Below, piece after piece: positions 1 to 11,276 of a DNA stretch of 64,000 nt. The notes beneath the pieces were generated by a model, which was given only the letters and a program-made list of their open reading frames with translations, did not search any database and was not told the origin of the DNA. Position 1 is the first letter of the stretch, and every line of letters begins with the position of its first letter. Source of the DNA: Flammulina velutipes (lineage: Eukaryota > Basidiomycota > Agaricomycetes > Agaricales > Physalacriaceae); assembly GCA_011800155.1 (NCBI GenBank), contig CM022372.1:2480001-2544000 (forward strand), in the 5' to 3' direction. The position numbers and the translations under genes were made by a program.

Positions 1-34
1 GGGTCTAATCTTTTAATTTACCACTAGCTGTATT

Positions 35-59
35 AGAGGCTTTTTGCAGGAATATATAT
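35..59 (+). repeat. Left terminal inverted repeat of the Harbinger element
   Basis: 25 bases read as the exact reverse complement of 12,633-12,657. Similarity stops at base 60. The preceding ATT (32-34) is the left copy of the target duplication. Confidence 0.88.
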
Positions 60-953
60 TGGAAACCGGGAGAATATACCAGAAGAAGTTAAATGGAAAC
101 TTAGTGTAAAACAACCACCTTCTAATGAAATCCGAAGTCGACGATAATATTTCTGAAGTCAAGTCGTTTGAATTTCCAGCGCTTAGAACTCATCTTTACA
201 CCACCATGGTCCGACTCCGACATCTGATAGCTGTCGTAGCAAGCGCATTCATCATCCCGCCTCATCGCAGGCACAACTTTGCTTTTGCAACTATGAAGTC
301 CGCTGAACCATCGGCATACATCTCGGGACCTGTACTTGCTGCTATCAAGGACTCAGAGACTTACAAGACCACCCCAAGGGCAGCAATCGGTGGAACCCGC
401 ATCTCCGAGACACTTTTACGGAGCATGTCAGATTCATACTGCTTATGGTCTTTTCGGTATGTACACAGGTGCATCATGGTTATCTGTTTGTTGACACCAT
501 AACAGAATGACTGCCTCGGAACTCATCGAACTCACAGAGGTCCTCGAAATTCCGGAAATCATCATTACATCGGCCCGCTATGTATTCTCCGGTGTTGAAG
601 CCCTCGGGCTGACTCTGGCGCGTTTCCGGAGCGCCGGCGACATCAACGAGCTCTCAACGCGCTTTAACCGGTCACCGTCCTCCATATCACAGATTGTCAA
701 TGATGTTGTCCTGTCCACAGACCAGCGCTGGAGCCACCTCCTCGACTTTGATCACATACATCTTCTGTCACCTGCCAACCTCACATTATATGCCAACAAA
801 ATCCATGCAGCAGGCGCCCCACTGGATAGTATCTGGGGCTTCCTAGACTGTGCAATTCGACGGATCGCTCGTCCGAAGCACTATCAGCGTGTGGCGTACA
901 ACGGTTACAAGAAATATCACGCGCTCAAGTACCAAGCCATCATGTTACCGAAC

Positions 954-1599
954 CACCCTATGCAGTACCTATATCAAGTTAAAGGTCTCTAATAGCAGGG
1001 CAGAGTATTACAATATGGGCTCACCTTTAGAGGGGTACCCCATAACTAGATACAGGCTCGTATGGGCCAGATACTGGTTTGGCGGGTGGCGGGTGGCGGG
1101 CACTGCTATAGCGCGCATTTCGGGGGTAATAGCTACTGATAGCTATATTTGATAGATTAGATTGGATATGTGGCGCCCCAGATATCTGGATTGGGAATAA
1201 AATTGATTGCTCAATAGAATGATGGCTCATTATCCGAATCGGGACACCACTCTAATGCTGCATTGGGATACTTCTATTTTCCGTCAAATCGGGACCGTCG
1301 GGCGGGCCCGTGACCATAATTATTTCCCCCGCTGGTTGCGCCACAATTAATTCTTTCATTCCGTAGCCGTAATTGTTTACTATTAATAATGTATTAGATA
1401 CATTCACCAGAAACAGATATAGATCACTGCGACGCTGCATGAAAACAAGCAGAATGCAATCCGGCATCCGGTGCGCCACATTCAGTCCTTGTTCCTCGTG
1501 CTTTCTATTCTCAGTACTTATACACATTCAATAGCATCTTAAAGCGGCATGTAACGCCGCAAAAATCGCACAAAACGGGGCCAAAACGCGTCAGATGTC
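954..1599 (+). repeat. Left 646-bp terminal inverted repeat of the KDZ element
   Basis: Reverse complement of 9,773-10,418. The only difference I saw is at about 1,183 (A here, G on the matching strand of the right copy). It contains an open 91-codon frame (minus, 1,252-1,527), also present identically in the right copy, which I do not call as a gene. The inner border falls after CGCGTCAGATGTC. Confidence 0.92.
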
Positions 1600-1725
1600 A
1601 TTGTGCGCCACATTGAGCCTTTCTTTCTCGTGCTTTCTATTCTCAGTACTCATACACATTCAATAGCATTGTAAAGCGGCATGTAACTCCGCAAAAATCG
1701 CACAAAACGGGGCCAAAACGCGTCG
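1600..1725 (+). repeat. Diverged extra copy of the inner TIR segment, left side only
   Basis: The block from GTGCGCCACATT at 1,603 to AACGCGTC near 1,722 repeats the inner part of the left TIR (about 1,471-1,592) with scattered substitutions. No such copy is seen next to the right TIR, so the element is asymmetric inside its termini. Confidence 0.8.
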
Positions 1726-1811
1726 GAGAGGCCTTTGTGTCGACTACAAAAAATGACGAGACAGGGGAAAGCATCAAGCAACTCTTATTCCAGGTATTGT
1801 ACAATATAAGC

Positions 1812-4800
1812 TTATTCTAATTCATCCCCGTCGCCACCGCCGTCGTCGTCGTGTCCCATGTCCCCCTCCATCTCTACCTCAAACTCAATGATCCCGGTCG
1901 GGCTCAGCCCCGCAATTAGAGCGCCGCCAGCCACTCTCAGAGCTGCCCATGTTTCCTCCAACTGCATTGCACGTTCCTCCTCTCTAACGGCCGATGCCTC
2001 TGCAAACGCCTGGATTCCCTCCGCGATCTCGAGCGACACGTTGGGGACACTAGATTTCCTCTCTCTCCACCAGGTAGCCTTCCATCGACGGTACGCGAGG
2101 ACGCGACGCATCTCCTCCAACACCAGCTCGACCTCTTCTTCCCATCTCAGCATCCGGGCCCGTGCCTTCGACCACTCGATCTTGAGCGCTGAAGAAATAC
2201 ATGCAGATCGTCAGAAATAGATGTAGAAGAATGAAAATGCAACACACCTTCCTGCGCTACTGGCTCGTCCTCAAGTCCGCTCTCTGACTGAGTGTCAGAG
2301 TAGCTGTACCAGATCCAAGATGCTCTACGCCGCGTCTCGCCTGCCCAGACAACCGCCTGTCGAGAAGGTGCCCCAGCGATGCGCTCGTCGATGAGTCCGC
2401 TCTCTCGGATCCTTGAAGCGTCTTCTTCCTCTTCGGCGGTAAGCATTCGCTCGTTCATCCCCCGAATATCGTCGTCATTGAGAACTTGAAGTTCCCTTTC
2501 CCAGTCGCCATGGCCGCGGAGTCGGTAGAGAGCATTGCGTGCCCATTTGTATTGCAAGGACGCCAGCTTGATTGAGACCTGCACCTTTCGTTGAATACCT
2601 TCCGCTCGTGTAGTCGGATTTTGCCCAGTGACATTGCGGATGGTAAAGAGAACGCCGGCGGAGCGCGTCCATAACCCACGTCTCAATGTCTCCAACGCAT
2701 CCCTGCATTCTCCATCTCTCAAACGCATTTCTGCATCAGCCAGGGCCGATGCGCACGCTCGAGGTAATATTCGATCCGCTGACTTCATCTCCGAGGGTAG
2801 AAACAGTTTTGTTTCCTCAGCATGGATGCCAGCAGTGTCATCCAAGTGCGTGAGTTGATCCGGGGTGAGGAATTCACGGAGGTTTGGGAAAAGGACACGC
2901 TGAAGGACACGGAGTTTGAGGATTTGGCGTCGCAAAGATGTTCGCTGCTTCTGTATATTCAGTTCCTGGTACGTCGTGCCCGACGCTCTAGCCTTGACCT
3001 CCCACGCCAACGTGCGTCTGATGGATTAATCAGTATGAACCTGGAATTCACGGAATTACTTACTGTGAACGCTCGATATCAAAAGCGGTTTGAAAGAAGA
3101 GACTGAGACTAGATTCCGACGCCACACCGACCGTTAGTGACACAGAGGCATGCTCCTCGCGTGCGAGTTGAAGCTGGATATCCTTCAAGGTATCCTTCCG
3201 TTGCAACAGGACCTCATAGGGACAAGGCCTCGTGTGATCCTTTTCCCATTCCAGAATATCGTTGAGCCATGCTGTTACTGTACCTTGCCCGCAGTAGGAG
3301 ACCATCCCGGCATTGAACTTCGTGTATTCCACCCGGTGAATTCGCGCTTCCTTGATGCCTTCTGCAAGCCGATTACCAAAAACGCGTCCTGAAAGGGAAA
3401 AATCAATTGATGTATCATCCGATAATGACCAAGTGGCGCAGCGTACCAAAAGAATTAATCGTTCTGAGATTATGAAAAGAAAAAACATCCTCGAGCGTAT
3501 CCTGACGCGATCCTGGACCCATTACTTTAGTTTGAGCAGCAGCGCGGTTGCTCTGCGACCAGTTCTCCTCAATAGTCTCGCCATGGGTCCTGCCGACTCC
3601 AGGAACAAAATTAAAAGCATACGTGCCGTGACATTTTGCTTGATGCGCCCAAAGATGGAATTTAGGAACACAGAATATGACAGCCCAAGCAAAGGAAATC
3701 TGAAAAGGTGGTGGGAGTTTCAGGAGGCGCTCCAAAAAATGGACGCCCCACTGGCAAATAATATCATATGAAAAAACAGTCTCCAGGAGTTCGCAATCGT
3801 GTTTTACAGCACTGGCGACGACAGCATCTACGTTGCAATACCTAGACCGTCATGAGCTTGTATATTCATCAGAGCAAGGGGATAATGTACCGTTCTCCGC
3901 GCTGGAGATCACCAATGCCATTAGCACGCCATATACTGTGCCTCGAGCAGGTGACACCGACAACGCCGGTGGTGCGAAGACCCTTCACATTCTTGAGATT
4001 GGCTAGGAACATGGCTTGGAAACCGGAGCAGGAAGACATTTCCTCCTCGTTGACAAAGGCCCGGATATGCTCCATGTAGGGAGCGTGCTTGACAAAGTAC
4101 GCAGATCCATCAGCCAGCGGTGGATCATTTTCACGGGTCGACACCACTGCATTTCGCAGGCGAAAGTTCGCGTCCAAGCCGAGAAATAATCGGTAAATAT
4201 ACCTTGGAAAATGTGAGAAAGAGCAACTCAGTAAGACAAAGCAAAAGGACTTGTACTTCTTTGCTGTCTCTACCGTCTGCCAGTTGTCCGGCAAATTCTG
4301 ACCTGGGTGAGGGCATGCCGGGCACGCCACAGCCAACCCGCCACTAATAGTACCGGAAATCCCGGTCACATCGTGTCCCCGACCGGCAGTTTTGGCCATC
4401 ATGATATGGCGCCACTGACGAAGGACTCGCAGGAGGACCTTGTAACGATCGGGAGGTTTAGCATGTAGCCGATCCTCCGTCAGTGCTTCAAGAGATTTCC
4501 ACAAGTCCCAAGCAGGCAGTTTCCCCGTGCAGTTGAGGTTATGAGCGAGCCGTAGAAGGCTGAATGTGATCGCAGTTTTCGGCTGAGAGACGGTGGACGG
4601 CCACCACGAAGACTGGAGGAGTTGGCGGTAGGAATCATCACTAGTCGTAGAGCATGCACAAAATAATAGATTGACGCTGTGTACCCCATTCGTATGGAGG
4701 ACTGTAAATGTGGAGGTGGTTGAACTAGGTGATGGACATGGCATGCCGCCGGAATGTCCGAGCTGAACAGTGAGACCCAGCGCTTTGAGAGTATCTGGTT

Positions 4801-5462
4801 CGAAATGGACGCCGTTCCATCGCTAACAGATAATTAGCTAGATTCGAATAAAAACAAGACCTCATACCTCTATAAAGTGCAGTGGTTGCGAAAGATGAAA
4901 TTCTTGGCAGCACTCCGCGCACACAAGGCCTAACGCAAAACAATCATTATCGCAACAGTGGTGTGTGGCGGGTCTCGGTGTATCAGCGCAGCGTGGGCAG
5001 AGTTCATCGCCGCCAGCAGTTCCATCGAGTCGCAAGATCTCCTGCAGTACGTCGTCCCGGAATGGCACCCATACTTTCATCGCGTTTAGCTATCAACCGG
5101 TGGTGAGTTTAGACAGATATGCGTAGGAACTTGCGTACCGATGAGAGGTATTTTTTCTTGAAGTTGAATCGAATGCCATACTCTTCGGTCTCCATCCCAT
5201 CAGTCCCGTCGAGCCAGACATCCGACCCCAGCAAATAAGAGAATCCGTCAACTTGATCAGCGCGCGCCATTGTATCAATATCCTCCCCATAAGATGTAGG
5301 AGTAGAATCCTCCGCATGTTCAGTTCTGGATAGCCTTATGCGACGGCGACCATCTTCGGAGACGTAGTCAGTTTCCGCAATGTTGGGAAGAGATGGATGA
5401 AAGTGGGCGTCAGAATCACTCTTGCCACTCTTCTTTCGTTTCGCTGGAAGTTCCGAAGTCAT
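1812..5462 (-). CDS. KDZ transposase with CxC2 cysteine cluster
   Basis: Multi-exon gene on the minus strand, about nine exons, start codon at 5,462. The first exon is acidic and basic low complexity. The second holds the CxC2-type cysteine cluster (CPRC, then CC, C and CAECC, then FHLSQPLHFIE), the zinc-binding module that accompanies KDZ transposases. The core follows, with LFLGLDANFRLRN, SSCSGFQAMF, IWRANGIGDLQRGERY, YDIICQW, PKFHLWAH and GRTHGETIEENW, then MGPGSRQDTLEDVF; these match the conserved acidic blocks of the RNase H-fold KDZ catalytic domain. The C-terminal part (about 3,400-1,812) is helical and charged, as in relatives, and ends in an Asp/Gly-rich tail. Every exon junction tested keeps frame, so the gene looks intact. 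It is divergent from the 5,862 gene. Confidence 0.9.
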
Positions 5463-5861
5463 ATCAGTAGTCCGTGAAGTATCAAGGATTAACCAAGCTT
5501 AAATACTTACTTGACGAAAGCAAATATTCCACATGCAGTAGTTGAAGCGCTTCAATAAAACATGATATTGATGGATTGTCAATTGGAATTGCAATGAATG
5601 GAACACAGTGCGAATACGTGTCCGGACATATGGAACCAAGGGAGATGTTATCGGATACAGGTTAGACTAAATGCACCGTTCGGCATGAAGTGTGCACGAT
5701 GGAAGAAGACAAGAAGGAGATACTTTCGAACATGAGACCTAGCTGTGGTCTGATTGATGGATGGGATCGTGAGACGCCGTCACTTGTATTTGAACCACCA
5801 TCATTCCCTCTCAACCTTTTGTTTGCATCTCTCTCTCGCAGCGCCCACTCGTGCAGTCGTG

Positions 5862-6870
5862 ATGAGAAAGTTCAAGGAACATGAAGATGCTGACGCCGAC
5901 GCCGACGACAACGAGCTTGATGATCTAGACGACCTCTCTATTTCGGAATCGGACTCGCCCTCATGCGAACCTCCTTGGTGGCCTGATCTCGGCGATGAGG
6001 ATGTCAGAGAGACTGCCCGTCGCAAGATTTATGTCGTTGCAATGGGCAGGAGGATTGGGGCATTCTCCAGTTGGTATGTCGCATCGCACTCTTATATGAA
6101 CATGTCGTTCTAATCTATCGTTAGGAATTCTGCGCGCCAACACGTTGACAGATACCCTCCTGCCGTTTACCGTGGCTTCAGTACATGGTCGGAGGCCCTT
6201 AGATGGTGGAGGATGCAATGTTCTAATGACAGAGTCGGAGCGCATGATTGTCATATACCACGCCGAGCATCTCAGGTGCTGCAACCGCCGTGAGTAACCC
6301 CTTTGTATACTGCTATTCTGTGTTTCTCACCCGCCTCTACCCCCCTCGAAGCTCTACTCCAAAATCAACTTTCCCAACCCCAAGGAACTCGGGGAAGGGC
6401 CACTCTGCATTTACAACACCCTCCTCTTCTCCCAAGAAGCCCCGTCAACCCATGTCACCGCCTTTGACCCAGCCTTCGTCGACATCCTTCCAATCACCGT
6501 CACCGTTGCAGCCGTTGCAGCCGTCGTCGTCGTCGTCGTCGTCGTCGTTCTCGTCGCCGCCGCCGTTCTCTTCGTCTTCCGGCTCCTCATCAGGCTCGCA
6601 ATCACAACCACAGCAAGTGTCGTCGTCGGGCTCGCAATCGCCTTCACATCCGTCTGTCTCGCAGACGTTTACGTGGTTTGCAGTCCGTGTGAGGGGATCT
6701 GCTTTTGCGGACACTTTCAGTAGCAGGTATGATGTCGCCTCAAATGTTGATAGAGATACTTATCACTTTACAGATCTGCGGCGTTGGCTTATGCAGAGGA
6801 GATTCGACAGGCGGGTGGCGAAGCTCGCATTCGCATGTCGACGAACTTGGCCGACTTGGAGGATTTTTGA
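5862..6870 (+). CDS. KDZ cargo protein with viroplasmin / RNase H1 N-terminal-type domain
   Basis: Start ATG 5,862. Exon 1 encodes an acidic stretch, then RRKIYVVAMGRRIGAFSSW. After a small intron (about 6,075-6,123) it continues SARQHVDRYPPAVYRGF with EALRWW. This is the signature of the small domain shared by caulimovirus viroplasmin and the N-terminus of RNase H1 (PF01693), which binds RNA-DNA hybrid or dsRNA. A second intron (about 6,292-6,350) leads to a Ser/Pro-rich linker with a run of serines (GTC/GTC codons near 6,522-6,547). The last exon adds WFAVRVRGSAFADTF and SAALAYAEEIRQ, which looks like a second, degenerate copy of the same fold. Stop TGA 6,868-6,870. No RNase H catalytic domain is visible. 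Role in transposition is unknown. Confidence 0.75.
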
Positions 6871-6980
6871 ATCATAATTGTCAATCTTTGTACCTGCTAT
6901 CTACTGCCAATTGATATCGCGCTCTGATCATACACCAAAATAGGACAACCGGCAGATGCCGTGTTGTCTCTTTCTTTTCC

Positions 6981-9647
6981 ATGACAAAACCAAAGCGCAA
7001 TCCGAAACCTCGAGGCCCTGTCAGCTGGGTGAATGGTTCAAAGCTACTCTTCTTCGAACGGCACAAGGATGAATGGGAGCAGGCGCGTCGCGGTGAGAAG
7101 CTGAAAAAGTGGGGTCGACTCCAATACATTCGCTATATTCTGTGCTATGGCCATCTGGATATCCAGGACGACCTCGTCAATACTCCCGACGTACCCAGCG
7201 CGCAGGCAGTCGCAGAATGGGAGAATAATGAGGTTGTCGTGTTGGGGTCCTTACCGGATGAGGAGGCTGAGAGTCGTCAGTCTGCTCAAACGAAATTTGT
7301 CATGGTGCGTCTCTTCCAGGTTTATTTTATCTTTTTCTTATGAATTCCAGAAAATCTTGCAGTGGTATCGGCACCATTACAGCTCCATGAAAAAGAGCGA
7401 CGCCAATCCCATCAAGGTCGCGCTTGAAACTGCGATGAGTGGAAACAAAGTACAAGCTCCACGCCGCCTTCAAGCCGTCCAGGTTTATGTTCGTGTTTAC
7501 TGGGACAAGCTCAAAGGCCCAGTGGATGCGGAACACGAAACAGCGATGACTCTCTTTCTTGAGGAACAAGAACGACGCGACCCAGCTCTTGACCCCCTCG
7601 AGCCGCCGGAGCCGCTGACCGCCATGCGGAATGTCACGAACAAATGTTGGCATGCAGAGACGCCAGCCATCCAGGAGGAAATCAAGGCAATGGTGGAGTC
7701 GGAGTACATCCTGGCAATGGAGTCGTATATTTCCGACAAGGATAAAAATTCCCTTGACCTCACTGGCGTCGATTACCACAAGTGCGTATTCCTTGCTAGC
7801 CCTGTATACTCTGGTCTAATGACGAAACATAGGGCTTTAGATAACGGAGTAACCCACCTCGAGCAAGCTATTGATTTTCTGGCGGAGACGTTTGGGTTAG
7901 TATGTTCTGTTCTTATGGCGGGGCCGTTGGGTGCAGAAGGTGGCATCCTGGTTCGAGGGTACGTTTTATAGCTCATTCTAATTCCTCGCTAACTTTTACT
8001 TGCAGTCTTCATGCTGGTCGTACATCAGCAACCGATGTACCTTGGCCAAAGGCAGATCCTGTTGGGTACACACGGGTTGAAGCGGCAATGGTGCGCTTCG
8101 GCGAAATGTGTTTTCGTTGAGTGTTTTTTTTCTCTGATTTACCATGTACTGATAGGGATGGGCTTAGCTTCCGACGAACGAGAGGCTAGAGCACTTAACG
8201 GCGGAGCGTTGAGTCTGCCCGTCACTACTTCGACAACGAGCGGCAATTCCTCTACCTCGACGACAGCCCCCGCCTCGACGACAGTCCCCGCCTCGACGAC
8301 AGTCCCCGCCTCGACGACAGCCCCCGCCTCGACATCCCAACCCGCCTTAATATCTGCAGTCCCGGCACCAGTGTCCGCAGCTCTACCCGCACTGTCGTCT
8401 CTACCCGCATTGCTCTCGCTTTCCCCGCCGCCGTCACCCTCGCGTTCCTCTCCACCTCCGTCACCTCCCAAAACTCCGCGCTTCAAACCTGGAGCACTGG
8501 GGGAGGAGTTATTGCAGGGTTTGGCACTTCTTGTTCCAGAGGAGCGTCGTGAATGCTTATTCCTGCTGAAGGCAATGGCCCCGAGGGAGTGGAGCCTACA
8601 GAGCCAACGTGCTGCATCGAGACTCCGTCTCTACAAGGCTGGCATGGCCATCGATCGGTTCGACGACACGACCGTCCTCTATGGACGTCGCATGGAGCCT
8701 GGGGCACTTAGAGAGCTGGAGGAGAAAGAAAAGCGAGCCGAAGAGGAGATACAGCGAGTGCGGATGGAGCGAGAGGTTGTCAAAGAGAAGGGGAAGGAGA
8801 AGGAGATACCAGAACCAGCTGTTGGGGAGAGTGGGAGGATAGAGAAAGAGGTCGACCAAGGGACTGACGGTGCAGCAAACACCCGCCAAGATGGTCTCCC
8901 TCCAAGTGTGGCTCTATCAAATACAAAGGTATGTATTTTCATGACTAGAGGCAGACGTGCTAATACATGAATTATCAGCGACCGCGAGCCGACGAAGATG
9001 CTGTCGAGGACGACGAGGACGACGACGTTGCCGGATTGACGTGGGACAGCGTCGATATGGCTGGTTGGTGGCCAGAGCTTCGGTTCGCCTTCAAGGCATT
9101 CCAACGGGGTCGACGTTGGCCGAGTTGTTGGCTGCGGCTCGTAGACTCATTTCTGGTCTTCGAGCAGCGGTCTGGTTTCATCGATGACAAGGCAAACACT
9201 CTTAGTACTGTCAGCCGCCCTCAAGCTGTCTCCCACTTCATGAAGACAAGGCGGCAGTGGGAGAAGACGCAGGAAATTGGAGAACTGGATGTCTTTGTTC
9301 GGGAATGGTGGGGTTGGTGGAAGGGTCTTCAGCCTGCGACCCGTGTCGTTGACGATGCTCTCCGGCGGCCGGATATTGTGGATTGGGGTACACTGAGCGC
9401 GAAATGTGGGAGGAATGGATTGTCGTTGGTGTTAGGCTGTCTCCTTTGGTGGGGCGACGTTGTTTGTGACGCGGTGGATGACGACGCGGCAGCTGCCGCG
9501 AGCAAGATCGACTGGACGCTCGCTGTTGAGGACGTCACTTGGGTCATTGAGGACATGGTGAAAAATGTCTATTTCACCAAGTCATCCGGTCTTCGCACCG
9601 TCTCCCGCAAGGCACGTCTAGTTGCATCTACCTCTGAATTGATCTAA
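6981..9647 (+). CDS. KDZ cargo protein of unknown function, multi-exon
   Basis: Start ATG 6,981 (MTKPKRNPKPRGPVSWVNG). At least seven exons join in frame: 6,981 to about 7,304, 7,351-7,782, about 7,832-7,894, then short exons to 8,107. A long exon from about 8,157 holds Ala/Ser/Thr/Pro repeats and a charged coiled-coil-like stretch (ELEEKEKRAEEEIQRVR), and a final exon after about 8,980 runs to 9,647. The N-terminal half is charged and helical; the C-terminal half is rich in Trp (WDSVDMAGWWPELR, EWWGWWKG, WWGDVV). I recognise the general type from hypothetical proteins that recur in agaric genomes but can name no domain. Its place inside the TIRs makes it element-borne cargo or an accessory transposition factor. 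Frame integrity argues for constraint. Confidence 0.75.
8257..8335 (+). repeat. 18-bp coding minisatellite
   Basis: About four tandem units of CTCGACGACAGYCCCCGC, encoding TTVPAS/TTAPAS repeats within the 6,981-9,647 gene. Units differ only at the Y position, so the array is young. Confidence 0.85.
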
Positions 9648-9772
9648 CTTCCATAATCAGAAACCTAGAAATAAGTAGAGTCGTCGTACATAGTTCATAT
9701 ATGTTCCGTACTTTCGCGGCACTTCGTGGTGTATGCTTTGTAATACTATCTTGACTTAGAGAAACATCTGAG

Positions 9773-10418
9773 GACATCTGACGCGTTTTGGCCCCGTTTT
9801 GTGCGATTTTTGCGGCGTTACATGCCGCTTTAAGATGCTATTGAATGTGTATAAGTACTGAGAATAGAAAGCACGAGGAACAAGGACTGAATGTGGCGCA
9901 CCGGATGCCGGATTGCATTCTGCTTGTTTTCATGCAGCGTCGCAGTGATCTATATCTGTTTCTGGTGAATGTATCTAATACATTATTAATAGTAAACAAT
10001 TACGGCTACGGAATGAAAGAATTAATTGTGGCGCAACCAGCGGGGGAAATAATTATGGTCACGGGCCCGCCCGACGGTCCCGATTTGACGGAAAATAGAA
10101 GTATCCCAATGCAGCATTAGAGTGGTGTCCCGATTCGGATAATGAGCCATCATTCTATTGAGCAATCAATTTTATTCCCAATCCGGATATCTGGGGCGCC
10201 ACATATCCAATCTAATCTATCAAATATAGCTATCAGTAGCTATTACCCCCGAAATGCGCGCTATAGCAGTGCCCGCCACCCGCCACCCGCCAAACCAGTA
10301 TCTGGCCCATACGAGCCTGTATCTAGTTATGGGGTACCCCTCTAAAGGTGAGCCCATATTGTAATACTCTGCCCTGCTATTAGAGACCTTTAACTTGATA
10401 TAGGTACTGCATAGGGTG
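9773..10418 (-). repeat. Right 646-bp terminal inverted repeat of the KDZ element
   Basis: Reverse complement of 954-1,599, same length. It ends GGTACTGCATAGGGTG and is followed at once by the target duplication ACCGAAC (10,419-10,425). Confidence 0.92.
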
Positions 10419-11233
10419 ACCGAACGGTCTATTTGGACATCTCTACGGTCCTGTTGAGGGACGGCGGAACGACAATGCGCTTCTCGCAGACAGCCATTTA
10501 CTGGATCGGTGCCAGAGGTACGCTGTCAGGGATGGTACAGATGACGCAACCCCACCTCAGGAGCGCTATCTGCAGTTATTTGGTGATCCAGCGTACGGAA
10601 TCAGCCTGCAGTTGATGAGTCCATTTGCGGGAGAGGGAGAGCGCACAGAGGTGGAGAAGACATGGAATCATGACATGTCACAGGTTAGAATGGAGGTCGA
10701 ACACGGCTTTGCTCTCGTCCTCAACACTTGGCCATTTCTACATGCCGGTTGGAAGATGCGGGTCTATCAGTGTCCTGTTGGAGCCTACTATCGGTTTGGG
10801 GTCCTCATGACGAACGCGATAAATTGCTATCGTCCCAACCAGGTGGCGCAAACTCTAGATTGTAGGCCACCTACGGTACATGAGTATTTCCATCATTGAT
10901 AATCGAGCCGATCGTGTATCCCTTTCCTAATTGGGTTTGATATCCCGTGTTGATGATTTCATCCCACAACCACCACCACCGTCCAGTGGCGCCTACACCC
11001 TGAGCTAAGCCACTTGCTCCTCTTCCGCCACATCAAGCGCCTCTAAGAATGGACCACCATGGCAACAACTCCAAACGTGACGTGCTTGCTGCACTCAGCA
11101 GGACCTTCACACTGAGCGCGTGGACTTAGATGACTGTAGGCCCTTCGTGGTGACCCCCGGAAGTCTCCAATAGAGAATGGAAGTCTGTCCTTGGCAGGCA
11201 GCCGGAGGCCACGGGGACGATGCTAGTTGAGAG

Positions 11234-11240
11234 TATAAAT
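11234..11240 (+). promoter_or_regulatory. TATA box of the Harbinger Myb-like gene
   Basis: TATAAAT, 37 nt before ATG 11,277, which fits a short leader. Confidence 0.6.
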
Positions 11241-11276
11241 ATCCATGGTGCGCGACTGAACTTCAACAATATCAGC

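Larger units (their letters stand above)
954..10418. mobile_element. KDZ (Kyakuja-Dileera-Zisupton) DNA transposon, 9,465 bp, complete
   Basis: The ends are 646-bp inverted repeats (954-1,599 and 9,773-10,418) starting CACCCTATGCAGTACC. The flanks carry an exact 7-bp direct repeat ACCGAAC (947-953, 10,419-10,425). The element encodes a CxC2/KDZ transposase (minus, 1,812-5,462) and two plus-strand genes (5,862-6,870 and 6,981-9,647), all apparently open after splicing. Equal TIR lengths with one difference seen indicate a very recent insertion. The KDZ family is known from Agaricomycetes, where it is abundant and some copies travel with TET/JBP genes; none is recognised here. Confidence 0.9.
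206..10899 (+). pseudogene. PIF/Harbinger transposase (DDE_Tnp_4 type), interrupted by the KDZ element
   Basis: Exon 1 likely starts at ATG 206 (CACCATGG context; the frame is open from another ATG at 125). A 49-nt intron (457-505) precedes exon 2. Exon 2 carries FLDCAIRRIARP (first catalytic Asp) and QRVAYNGYKKYHALKYQ, typical of Harbinger transposases. The frame breaks at 953 where the KDZ element begins and resumes at 10,419-10,425 as PNGLFGHLYGPV, then RNDNALL (second Asp) and EVEHGF (Glu), ending HEYFHH at 10,899. The DDE residues are all present, so removing the insert and one copy of ACCGAAC leaves an uninterrupted frame. The gene is dead as it stands but was probably functional until the insertion. 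Confidence 0.85.

Noticed and set aside
1252..1527. 91-codon ORF, identical in both KDZ TIRs (also 9,845-10,120)
   Set aside because: It lies wholly within the terminal repeats, has no recognisable domain and its identity in both arms follows from TIR homogeneity, not from coding constraint.
6411..6714. Minus-strand ORFs rich in Thr or Asp opposite the poly-Ser region
   Set aside because: Shadows of the GTC-repeat region of the spliced plus-strand gene at 5,862-6,870.
954..10418. TET/JBP dioxygenase gene as KDZ cargo
   Set aside because: KDZ elements of basidiomycetes are known to associate with TET/JBP genes, so I looked for an HxD...H...R pattern in the plus-strand genes and saw none.
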